Assembly (NCBI GenBank): GCA_943369525.1
Contig: CALRNL020000010.1
Coordinates: forward strand, 1-64,000
DNA: 64,000 nucleotides
Direction of reading: 5' to 3'
Origin: BAIKAL-G1 sp943369525
GTDB lineage: Bacteria; Cyanobacteriota; Cyanobacteriia; PCC-6307; Cyanobiaceae
Shown here: positions 1 through 7,849 of the stretch, piece after piece
Numbering within the stretch: position 1 is the first letter of the stretch
How the letters are laid out: each line of letters begins with the position of its first letter
Notes under the pieces: model-generated
What the model was told of the DNA's origin: nothing
Databases searched by the model: none
What the model saw: the letters and a program-made list of their open reading frames with translations, nothing else
Translations under genes and position numbers: made by a program

Positions 1-48
1 CTGATTCCACGCAGAAGCGCCTTGGCGCTGCTGAATTGTGGTGGTCAT
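1..48 (-). CDS. psbA: Photosystem II reaction centre protein D1 (5' end only)
   Basis: Reading the minus strand from 48 gives the 16 residues MTTTIQQRQGASAWNQ, which closely match the N-terminus of cyanobacterial D1 proteins. The rest of the gene lies beyond the left edge. D1 is a thylakoid membrane subunit that, with D2, carries the photosystem II electron-transfer cofactors and part of the manganese cluster; it turns over rapidly in light. The fragment has only 16 codons, so the D1 isoform cannot be told. It is divergent from a B12-binding radical SAM gene. The call rests on the N-terminal match alone, but that sequence is quite characteristic. Confidence 0.88.
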   Translation of the reverse strand, partial: MTTTIQQRQGASAWNQ

Positions 49-392
49 GAGAACGGGGAAAGTGTGCTCCGAATGGAGCGGTAAGTAGGACAAGGGCTGT
101 GCGGGAACCCGCTTGGCCATCGCCTGCGTCACTGTAACAGAAGATTGCGGGATGTGAGGAAAGATTGGGGAATGCGGCTGGCCCAGGCCGGCTTCCCTTG
201 CGCCGCATGGGGTTTGATCCCTGCCATGGGCAGGCCCTTGGGGCGATCGTCCCGGGCATGCGACCGTCCCCACCACCCCAGGGGGCTTGGGCTGCCATGG
301 CGGCCTCGCCCCATCCCAGGCACCCTTCAAGCGGCGGCCCCTGGCCTGGGGTTCCAGTTGTTAGCGTCCGGGTCCGCCGCAGCGTTCTCACC
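49..392. promoter_or_regulatory. Divergent intergenic region between psbA and a radical SAM gene
   Basis: These 344 bases hold no gene I recognise. They must carry the psbA promoter and leader on the minus strand and probably the promoter of the radical SAM gene on the plus strand. On the minus strand GTTACAGT lies at 131-138, about 85 bases before the psbA start. It is one mismatch from the HLR1 half-site (G/T)TTACA(T/A)(T/A) bound by the regulator RpaB in cyanobacteria. No strong Shine-Dalgarno sequence precedes the psbA ATG. The plus-strand frame stays open upstream of 393, but that extension does not look like protein. Exact promoter elements cannot be assigned by eye. Confidence 0.4.
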
Positions 393-1964
393 GTGAGTGC
401 TCACCGGGTGCTGCTGGTGCGCCTGCCCTGCAACCCCATTTTCCCGATCGGGCCCGTTTATCTGGCCGATCACATCCATAAGTGTTTCCCCAGGATCCCC
501 CAGCGGATTCTTGATCTGGCCGCCGTGCCGCTCCTGGACGTGGATCGGGTGCTGCTCGCCACGGTGGAGGCCTTCCGGCCCACCTTGCTGGTGTTCTCCT
601 GGCGGGATATCCAGATCTATGCACCGGTGGATGGCCGCGGTGGCAATCCGCTGCAGCATTCCTTTGAGGTCTTCTACGCCCGTAATCCGCTCAAACGGCT
701 GCGGGGCGCCCTCGGTGGCCTGGGCCTGATGGCCTCCTTTTATGGCGAGCTGTGGCGCAACCTGCGCCTGGTGCGCCGGGGCCTGCGGCGGGCCCGCCGC
801 TTCCAGCCCCAGGCCCAGGCGGTGCTGGGAGGTGGTGCCGTGAGCGTTTTTTATGAACAACTCGGCCGCAAGCTGCCCCGGGGCACGGTGGTCTCGGTGG
901 GGGAGGGGGAACCCCTGATCGAGAAGCTGATCCGGGGGGACTCCCTGGCCCTAGAGCGCTGCTTCCTGGCGGGTGAGGCGCCCCGACCGGGGCTGATCCA
1001 TGAACAGCCCGCCGGCATGGAGAAAAGCGCCTGCAATTACGCCTACATCGCCGAGATCTGGCCCCAGCTCGATTGGTACCTCGATGGCGGCGATTTTTAC
1101 GTCGGCGTGCAGACCAAGCGGGGCTGCCCCCATAACTGTTGTTATTGCGTCTACACGGTGGTTGAAGGCAAGGCCGTGCGGGTCAACCCGCTGGCGGAGG
1201 TGATCGCCGAGATGGGCCAGCTCTATGGCAAGGGCGTGCGCGGCTTTTGGTTCACCGATGCCCAGTTCATCCCGGCGCGCCGCTACATCGAGGATGCCAA
1301 GGAGTTGCTACGGGCGGTGTTGGCCCAGGGCTGGCGTGACATCCGTTGGGCGGCCTACATCCGCGCCGACAACCTCGATGCCGAACTGGCCGAGCTGATG
1401 GTGGCCACCGGCATGGACTATTTCGAGATTGGCATCACCTCGGGCTCCCAGGAGCTCGTGCGCAAGATGCGCATGGGCTACAACCTGCGCACCGTGCTGG
1501 AGAACTGTCGCCTACTGGCTAGGGCCGGTTTCCGCGAGCATGTGTCGGTGAACTACTCCTTCAATGTGATCGATGAGCGCCCCGAAACGATTCGCCAGAC
1601 CGTGGCCTATCACCGCGAACTGGAGCGCATCTTTGGCGCCGACAAGGTAGAGCCGGCGATCTTCTTCATTGGCCTGCAGCCCCACACCCACCTGGAGCAA
1701 TACGGCTTTGACCAGGGCCTGATCAAACCCGGCTACAACCCGATGAGCATGATGCCCTGGACCGCCCGCCAGTTGCTCTGGAACCCGGAACCAATGGGCA
1801 GCACCTTTGGCCGAATCTGCCTAGAAGCCTTTGAACGCAACCCCGGCGATTTCGGCCGCACCGTGATGGCCTTGCTGGAGCGCGACTTCGGGCTGGCGCC
1901 CCTGGAGGAGGCCCTGCAGGCGCCCTTGGAAGGACGCAAAGCCCTCGCGACGGCGACGCGGTAG
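393..1964 (+). CDS. B12-binding domain radical SAM protein
   Basis: This 523-residue protein has an N-terminal B12-binding-like region of about 200 residues, with GEGEPLIEKL in it, and then a radical SAM core. The 4Fe-4S motif CPHNCCYC lies at residues 245-252, with cysteines 245, 249 and 252. Such enzymes cleave S-adenosylmethionine to drive methylations or other radical chemistry; the substrate here is unknown. I place the start at the GTG at 393 (MSAHRVLLVRLPCNPIFP) because that is where the domain begins and the open frame upstream is low in recognisable sequence. I recall a cyanobacterial family annotated as a photosystem II high-light acclimation radical SAM protein. Placement opposite psbA fits that idea but does not prove it. 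Confidence 0.85.
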   Translation: MSAHRVLLVRLPCNPIFPIGPVYLADHIHKCFPRIPQRILDLAAVPLLDVDRVLLATVEAFRPTLLVFSWRDIQIYAPVDGRGGNPLQHSFEVFYARNPLKRLRGALGGLGLMASFYGELWRNLRLVRRGLRRARRFQPQAQAVLGGGAVSVFYEQLGRKLPRGTVVSVGEGEPLIEKLIRGDSLALERCFLAGEAPRPGLIHEQPAGMEKSACNYAYIAEIWPQLDWYLDGGDFYVGVQTKRGCPHNCCYCVYTVVEGKAVRVNPLAEVIAEMGQLYGKGVRGFWFTDAQFIPARRYIEDAKELLRAVLAQGWRDIRWAAYIRADNLDAELAELMVATGMDYFEIGITSGSQELVRKMRMGYNLRTVLENCRLLARAGFREHVSVNYSFNVIDERPETIRQTVAYHRELERIFGADKVEPAIFFIGLQPHTHLEQYGFDQGLIKPGYNPMSMMPWTARQLLWNPEPMGSTFGRICLEAFERNPGDFGRTVMALLERDFGLAPLEEALQAPLEGRKALATATR

Positions 1965-1970
1965 GTGGGG

Positions 1971-2780
1971 CTAGGCGCTCCACCAGCGTCGACGCACCCA
2001 CAACAAAAGTCCTAGCCCCAGCCAGCCCAGCAGGCCGCCGATCGGGTTGGCAGGGCCGGTGAGCCAGCTTGGGGTTGCCGGTTCCAGGCCGATTAGCCCC
2101 TGGTTGAGCACAAACCAGCCCCCCACCAGGCCGCCGTGCAGGCCAATCGCGCCCCAAAGCAGGCCCCGGTCGGCCCGACGTTGCAGGCCAAGGGCCAGGC
2201 CCAGCAGCAGCAGGCCCCCCAGCAGGCCCAGCAGGGGCAGCAGCGGCAGGTTGAAGCGGGTGTGCACCAGGCTGAAGAGGGCCGCCTGGAGCCAGAGAGC
2301 CCGCTGGCGCCCCAGGTGCAGCCCCAGTTCCCCCAACAGCCAGCCGCGAAAGAGAAGCTCCTCGGCAAAAGCCACCCCCAGGCCCAGGGCCAGGCCATTG
2401 AGCAGCACGGCGGCAGAGGTCTGTAGCGGCCAGGCAAGGGCCCCAGCCACTTGCAGGCCGATCAGCACCAGGGCCAGCAGGACGGCCGCCTTGACCAGGC
2501 CACGCAGCAGGGCCTTAATCGCCGCCGGCCAGGGGCACACCACCCCCAGGCTGCGCCAGGGATGGGGCTCGCCCCACTGCCTGCGCAACCGTTGCGGCAG
2601 GCTCAGCACCAGGGCCAACACCGCCGGCAAGGCCGCCAGGCTCGCCCGTTGCCCTTCCCCAATTCCCACAAGCCCAGCCAGCCCTTGGCAGCCGAGGAAC
2701 AGCCCCACCAACGCGGCTGGATAGAGCAGGGTTCCCCACCAGGGAATGGGCGGCCGACCAGGCCTGCCGGCGGCCTCCAT
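1971..2780 (-). CDS. CPBP family intramembrane metalloprotease
   Basis: This 269-residue protein is very hydrophobic, with about seven or eight predicted membrane spans. It carries the CPBP (CAAX protease and bacteriocin-processing, ABI) signature EELLFRG in the middle and a later HTRFN motif, which supply the glutamate and histidine residues of the active site. Family members are membrane-embedded proteases or processing enzymes; the substrate is unknown in cyanobacteria. The ATG overlaps the clpS stop by one base (TGATG), so the two are probably translationally coupled, which hints at a shared proteolysis role. It converges on the radical SAM gene, with six bases between the stops. Confidence 0.85.
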   Translation of the reverse strand: MEAAGRPGRPPIPWWGTLLYPAALVGLFLGCQGLAGLVGIGEGQRASLAALPAVLALVLSLPQRLRRQWGEPHPWRSLGVVCPWPAAIKALLRGLVKAAVLLALVLIGLQVAGALAWPLQTSAAVLLNGLALGLGVAFAEELLFRGWLLGELGLHLGRQRALWLQAALFSLVHTRFNLPLLPLLGLLGGLLLLGLALGLQRRADRGLLWGAIGLHGGLVGGWFVLNQGLIGLEPATPSWLTGPANPIGGLLGWLGLGLLLWVRRRWWSA

Positions 2781-3112
2781 CAGCTTTCGGGCTCAATCGT
2801 GCTGCTGAGGCCCTTGGCCTTGAGGGTTTCGCAATAGAACTCGGCCGGTTCGATGTCGCAGACGATCACCAGGCCCACGCCGGTGTTGTGGGTTTCCAGC
2901 ATCACGGCAATCGCGTCCTGTTCGCTGAGGGAGGGCACCACCTGGCGCAGGGTGGTGACCACGTATTCCATCGTGTTGACCGGATCGTTGTGGAGCAGCA
3001 CCTTGTAGCGGGGCGACAGCTTGCGCACCCGCTCGGTTTGCTTTTCGATCACGGCCGCTCCGCCGGGGCTCCGGCTGGGGGAGCTCGTCATTGACTGCGC
3101 AGCCACGGTCAT
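2780..3112 (-). CDS. clpS: ATP-dependent Clp protease adaptor ClpS
   Basis: This 110-residue protein has the ClpS core from about residue 33: KVLLHNDPVNTMEYVV, the region that binds N-degron residues, and later LETHNTGVGLV, which holds the conserved histidine. ClpS delivers N-end-rule substrates to the Clp chaperone, which is ClpC in cyanobacteria. The first 30 residues are low in conservation, and an internal methionine at residue 8 is an alternative start. It lies downstream of dapL on the same strand after a gap of 177 bases and is coupled to the CPBP protease gene. Cyanobacteria often have two ClpS paralogues; this looks like the standard one. Confidence 0.93.
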   Translation of the reverse strand: MTVAAQSMTSSPSRSPGGAAVIEKQTERVRKLSPRYKVLLHNDPVNTMEYVVTTLRQVVPSLSEQDAIAVMLETHNTGVGLVIVCDIEPAEFYCETLKAKGLSSTIEPES

Positions 3113-3289
3113 GGCCGGTTCCGTCCGATCGGGTTTTCAACTGTAGGGATGGCCCGGGTCGTTTCCCCGGTGTTGCGGGTCACGGTTTGCCAAGCCAAGG
3201 CGGCCCAGGCCCTGGGGTAGCAGGGCAACCTTCGCCACGACTGGCTCCCAGAGCGTTGGTTCGGGCGCTGGCAGGCGGGGGAGCCGGCT

Positions 3290-4525
3290 TCAGGCGGCCA
3301 GGGCGGCCTTGATCCGTCCCATCGCCTCATCCACGTTGGCGCGGCTGTTGAAGGCCGAGAGGCGGAAGTAGCCCTCGCCGGCGGCCCCGAAGCCGCTGCC
3401 CGGGGTGCCGACCACATGGGCCTGCTGGAGCAGCTGGTCGAAGAACCCCCAGGAATCCACCCCCGCCGGCGTTTTCACCCACACGTAGGGGGCCTGCTCA
3501 CCGCCGAACACCTCCAGGCCAGCGCTGGCCAGGTCCCGGCGGATGGTCGCGGCGTTTTCCATGTAGAAGGCGACGAGCGCCTTGACCTGGGCCTGGCCCT
3601 CCGGCGAATACACCGCCTCGGCGCCCCGCTGCACCATGTAGCTCACGCCGTTGAACTTGGTGGATTGGCGCCGGTTCCAGAGGGTCCAGAGCTCCACGGC
3701 TTCGCCCGTGGCGGTGCGGCCCATCAGGCCCCGGGGCACCACGGTGAGGGCGCAGCGGGTGCCGGTGAAGCCGGCGTTCTTAGAGAAGGAGCGGAACTCA
3801 ATGGCGCATTCCCGGGCCCCTTCGATTTCGTAGATGGAATGGGGGAGTTCCGGGTCCTGGATGAAGGCCTCGTAGGCCGCATCGAACAGGATCAGGGCCC
3901 CGTTGGCGCGGGCGTAGTCCACCCACTGCTGCAGCTGGGTCTTGCTGGCCACGGCGCCCGTGGGGTTATTGGGGAAGCAGAGGTAGATCAGGTCCACCGG
4001 CCCTGAAGGAATCTCGGCGCTGAAGCCGTTGTCGGCGGTGATCGGCAGGTAGGTGAGGCCGCCGTAGCGGCCGGCGTCATCGGCCTCCCCGGTGCGGCCG
4101 GCCATCACGTTGCTGTCCACATACACCGGATAGACCGGATCGGTCACGGCGATGCGGTTGCCCTCGCCCAGGATGTCGAGGATGTTGCTGCTGTCGCACT
4201 TGGAGCCATCGGAGACGAAGATCTCCTCGGCCGTGATGGCGCAGCCGCGGGCCTGGAAGTCGTTTTTGGCGATGGCCTCCCGCAGCCACAGGTAGCCCTG
4301 CTCGGGGCCATAGCCGTGGAAGCCCTCCCGGGTGCCCATGGCATCGATGGCGGCCTTCATGGCGGTGCGGCAGGCCTCGGGCAGGGGCTCGGTGACATCG
4401 CCGATGCCGAGGCGAATGATTGGCGCCTCGGGGTTGGCCTCACTGAAGGCCTTCACCCGCCGGGCGATTTCCGGGAACAGGTAGCCCGCTTTGAGCTTGA
4501 GGTAGTTGCCGTTGACCTGGACCAT
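3290..4525 (-). CDS. dapL: LL-diaminopimelate aminotransferase
   Basis: The 411-residue class I/II aminotransferase starts MVQVNGNYLKLKAGYLFPEI, the characteristic DapL N-terminus. The PLP-binding lysine is K249 in SFSKNAGFTGTR. DapL converts tetrahydrodipicolinate directly to LL-diaminopimelate, a one-step route for lysine and peptidoglycan synthesis used by cyanobacteria and plants. A TTG codon lies just upstream of the ATG at 4525; the ATG gives the conserved start. The gene is divergent from a large radical SAM gene, with 92 bases between start codons, and is upstream of clpS on the same strand. Length and motifs are typical. Confidence 0.96.
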   Translation of the reverse strand: MVQVNGNYLKLKAGYLFPEIARRVKAFSEANPEAPIIRLGIGDVTEPLPEACRTAMKAAIDAMGTREGFHGYGPEQGYLWLREAIAKNDFQARGCAITAEEIFVSDGSKCDSSNILDILGEGNRIAVTDPVYPVYVDSNVMAGRTGEADDAGRYGGLTYLPITADNGFSAEIPSGPVDLIYLCFPNNPTGAVASKTQLQQWVDYARANGALILFDAAYEAFIQDPELPHSIYEIEGARECAIEFRSFSKNAGFTGTRCALTVVPRGLMGRTATGEAVELWTLWNRRQSTKFNGVSYMVQRGAEAVYSPEGQAQVKALVAFYMENAATIRRDLASAGLEVFGGEQAPYVWVKTPAGVDSWGFFDQLLQQAHVVGTPGSGFGAAGEGYFRLSAFNSRANVDEAMGRIKAALAA

Positions 4526-4617
4526 CAATGGGGCGGGGCGATCCGCTGGGTGCTGATGGCGGGATTGTCCTATGGCGCGCGGCCCGGGCGGTAACCGCCG
4601 CCCATACGATCAAGCCA

Positions 4618-7395
4618 ATGCCCGCTCCCATCCCCCTTGTGTCCGTTGGCTCCCGCCCTGCTTCGCTGACGCCGAACCCGGAGCGGACCGCGATCGCCCC
4701 AGGCAGCCCCGGGGCCTGGGATGGGCCGGTGGACTTCGACGCGCTGGTGGACCCGACCATCGCCCGGCCCGGGCGCTACCTGGGCAATGAGCTGGGGGTG
4801 GAGCCGCGTGATTGGCAGGCCGCCCGGGTGCGCTGGGCCCTCACCTACCCCGAGATCTACGAGGTGGGCGCCAGCAACCTGGGCCACATCATTCTGTATT
4901 CAATTCTCAATGCCGTTCCGGGCCAGCTCTGCGATCGCAGCTACCTGCCGGCGCCCGACCTGGCCGAGCGCCTGAGGGCCCGCGGTGAGGCCCTGTTTGG
5001 CGTTGAGAGCCGCCGGCCCCTGCCCGCCTTCGACATTCTTGGTTTCAGCCTCAGTTACGAACTGGGCGCCACCAACATCCTGGCCATGCTCGACCTGGCC
5101 CAGGTGCCCCTGCGCGCCAGCGACCGGGGCGATCTGCCCCTCAGTGATCCGGCGGCGCCGCCCCTCATCTTTGCCGGCGGGCCCACGGCCACCAGCAATC
5201 CGGAACCCTTTGCCGCCTTCTTCGATTTCTTTGCCCTCGGCGATGGCGAGGAGCTGCTGCCCGAGATCGGCCTGGTGGTGGCCGAAGCCAAGGCGGCTGG
5301 CCTCAGCCGCAGCCAGTTGTTGATCGACCTGGCCCAGGTGCCGGGGGTGTACGTGCCGGCCCTCTATGGCCCCGGCTCCGATGGCGTCAGCCTCGAACCG
5401 CTGCTGCAGGGCATCCCCAGGCGGGTGCTGCGCCGCACCGCCACCCCCATGCCCCACTACGCCATGGGCCTGGTGCCCCATATCGAGACGGTGCACGACC
5501 GGCTCACGGTGGAAATCCGCCGCGGTTGCACCCGCGGTTGCCGTTTTTGCCAGCCGGGCATGCTCACCCGCCCGGCCCGGGATGTGGAGCCGGAGGCGGT
5601 GATTGAAGCGATTGAAACCGGCATGGAGCGCACCGGCTACAGCGACTTTTCCCTGCTGTCCCTCAGCTGCTCCGATTACTTGGCCCTGCCAGCGGTGGGG
5701 GTGGAGCTGCGCAATCGCCTGGCCGACAAGAACGTGTCCCTCACCCTGCCCAGCCAGCGGGTGGATCGCTTCGATCAAAACATTGCCCACATCCTTGGCG
5801 GCACCCGCAAGGCCGGGCTCACCTTTGCGCCGGAGGCCGGCAGCCAGCGCCTGCGCGACATCGTCAACAAGGGGCTCACCGATGGGGAGCTGCTGCGCGG
5901 CATCCGCACGGCGATGCAGAACGGCTACCGCAAGATCAAGCTTTATTTCATGGTCGGCCTGCCCGGTGAGACCGACGCCGACGTGCTCGGCATTGCCGAA
6001 ACCTGCCGCAATCTTCAGCGGGATTGCGCCGACCTGGGCCGCCTGGAGCTGAATCTGACGATCAGCAACTTCACCCCCAAGCCCCACACTCCCTTCCAAT
6101 GGCACAGCGTCAGCACGGCCGAATTTGGGCGGCGCCAGGCCCTGCTGCGGGCGGCCCTTCGGCCCCTGCGCGGCATCAAAACCAACATGAGCGATGGGCG
6201 CCTCTCGGCGATGGAGGACTTCCTCGGCCGGGGAGACCGGCGCCTGGCGGCGGTGATCGAGGCCGCCTGGCGGGCCGGCGCCGGCCTCGATGCCTGGTTT
6301 GAGGCGGCGGATCGCACCTATGCCGCCTGGACCGGGGCGATTGAGGCGGCCGGTTTGGGGGGGCGCTACCGGGCCCATGAGCTGGGGGAATGGGCGGCAA
6401 CGGTGGCCCTGAGTGAGGCCGACCTGGAGGCCTTCTGCGCCCAGCCCCTGCCCTGGGACCACATTGATACGGGGATCGATAAACGATGGCTGGCCGAAGA
6501 CCTGCAGCGGGCCCTGGCCGCGGCGGTGGTGCCCGATTGCTCCTTCGAAGGCTGCAGCCACTGCGGCGTCTGTGGCCCGGACCTGGGCCACAACGTCGTG
6601 ATCCCGCCGCCGGCGATTCCCCAGCAGCGGCCCCAGCAGGCGCCCCCTAGTGGGCGCCTACAGCGCCTGCGTTTCCGTTTTGCCAAGACCGGCAGCCTGG
6701 CCTTACTCAGCCACCTCGATCTGGTGCGGATGCTGGAGCGGGCCCTGCGCCGCAGCGGCCTGCCCGTGAGCTTCACCGGCGGCTTCCACCCCTTGCCGAG
6801 GCTCCAGTTCGCCCTAGCCCTGCCGCTCGGGGCCGAGGCCCAGGGGGAGTGGATGGATCTGGAGATGGCCGAATGGCAGGACCCTGCCGGGGTGCGCCAG
6901 CGGCTCCAGGCCCAGTTGCCCGGTGAATTCAGCCTGCTGGCGGTGGCCGAAGTGCCCCTGGCAGGGCCGAGCCTCTCCCAGGAACTGGCGGCTGCCCATT
7001 GGACCCTGGTGTTAGAGCCGGTCCTGGCCAATCAGGCCCTGGCCTTGGACGCGGACGCCGGAGCCAGCGGCCCGCCCCTCGGGGGGGCTTGGCAGGGCGC
7101 CGCCGCCGAACTGTTGGCGGCGCCGCAATGGATCTGGTCAGACACCGATAAGAAGGGCCGCCCCCGCCAACGGGACCTGCGCGGCTCCCTGGCCTCCCTA
7201 GCGGTGGAGCCCCTCGATAGGGCCGTCACCCTGCGGGTGGAGGCCACGATTGACGGCTCCGGCCGTAGTCTGCGGCCCGAGCAGCTGCAGCACTGGTTTG
7301 CCAGCCGCCTGGGCTGGCCTTTGCACTTGCGCCGGGTTTGTCGCGATGGCCTGGTGTTGAAACAGGAGCAGGGCGGGCGTGCTAATTTGCACTGA
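4618..7395 (+). CDS. Radical SAM protein (TIGR03960 type) fused to a DUF2344 domain
   Basis: This 925-residue protein begins with a B12-binding-like domain (residues about 40-280), followed by a radical SAM core with CTRGCRFC at residues 304-311. A cysteine-rich stretch (CSFEGCSHCGVCG) comes near residue 645, and a C-terminal DUF2344/TIGR03936 domain starts near 681 with LRFRFAKTGSLALLSHLDL. The two-domain form is widespread in bacteria but its reaction is not established; a role in RNA or ribosome modification is only a guess. The ATG at 4618 is preferred; the frame extends 30 codons upstream without recognisable sequence. It precedes rne on the same strand, an arrangement I recall from other cyanobacteria. 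Confidence 0.9.
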   Translation: MPAPIPLVSVGSRPASLTPNPERTAIAPGSPGAWDGPVDFDALVDPTIARPGRYLGNELGVEPRDWQAARVRWALTYPEIYEVGASNLGHIILYSILNAVPGQLCDRSYLPAPDLAERLRARGEALFGVESRRPLPAFDILGFSLSYELGATNILAMLDLAQVPLRASDRGDLPLSDPAAPPLIFAGGPTATSNPEPFAAFFDFFALGDGEELLPEIGLVVAEAKAAGLSRSQLLIDLAQVPGVYVPALYGPGSDGVSLEPLLQGIPRRVLRRTATPMPHYAMGLVPHIETVHDRLTVEIRRGCTRGCRFCQPGMLTRPARDVEPEAVIEAIETGMERTGYSDFSLLSLSCSDYLALPAVGVELRNRLADKNVSLTLPSQRVDRFDQNIAHILGGTRKAGLTFAPEAGSQRLRDIVNKGLTDGELLRGIRTAMQNGYRKIKLYFMVGLPGETDADVLGIAETCRNLQRDCADLGRLELNLTISNFTPKPHTPFQWHSVSTAEFGRRQALLRAALRPLRGIKTNMSDGRLSAMEDFLGRGDRRLAAVIEAAWRAGAGLDAWFEAADRTYAAWTGAIEAAGLGGRYRAHELGEWAATVALSEADLEAFCAQPLPWDHIDTGIDKRWLAEDLQRALAAAVVPDCSFEGCSHCGVCGPDLGHNVVIPPPAIPQQRPQQAPPSGRLQRLRFRFAKTGSLALLSHLDLVRMLERALRRSGLPVSFTGGFHPLPRLQFALALPLGAEAQGEWMDLEMAEWQDPAGVRQRLQAQLPGEFSLLAVAEVPLAGPSLSQELAAAHWTLVLEPVLANQALALDADAGASGPPLGGAWQGAAAELLAAPQWIWSDTDKKGRPRQRDLRGSLASLAVEPLDRAVTLRVEATIDGSGRSLRPEQLQHWFASRLGWPLHLRRVCRDGLVLKQEQGGRANLH

Positions 7396-7849
7396 GACGG
7401 CCGCTGGGCTGCAGAGGATACTTCGATCGACCGGTTTTCCGAAACCCGTCCTTCCAGGAATTCCGAGTCTGCCTCCCTTCTCCGCAACAGCTTTCTCGAA
7501 TCAACTTTCCTGAGAGCCGAGCTTCCTCAGAGCCAAGGTTGCGGCGCCGTTCAGACGGGTTTGATCCAGACCTGGAATTCTTGTTTTTCTGCTGACGCCT
7601 GAACCTTCCGGTCAAGGCAAGGCCCTACCGAGTCGGTGTTGCCGCTTCGCTGCCGCACCATTCCAGCCAATTGATCCGTCCCTACCACAAATTCCGGTTG
7701 CTCCCCTGAGCCGCTTCCTGGCCCCAGCCCCCAGATCCCCCCGACCCCAGGCGATCGCCTGCGGGACTTTGCTTGCTGGCCCGAAAGCGTTCCTCTGGAC
7801 CGTTGCCGCTACCCCGGTTCAGGTTCGCTGAGCCATCCCCCTATCCTCC
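7396..7849 (+). promoter_or_regulatory. Long non-coding leader upstream of rne
   Basis: There is no recognisable gene in these 454 bases. The stretch is richer in C and T than its neighbours and includes the T-run TTGTTTTTCTG near 7580 and one GCGATCGC (HIP1) palindrome near 7750. RNase E genes in other bacteria, including cyanobacteria, have long 5' untranslated regions through which the enzyme limits its own mRNA. The length and position of this region fit a leader of that kind. I could not assign a promoter or secondary structure by eye. Confidence 0.45.

Noticed and set aside
4900..6591. Long minus-strand open frame of 563 codons
   Set aside because: It lies opposite the radical SAM gene, is rich in G, A and H, has no domain signal, and is the usual antisense artefact in GC-rich genes.
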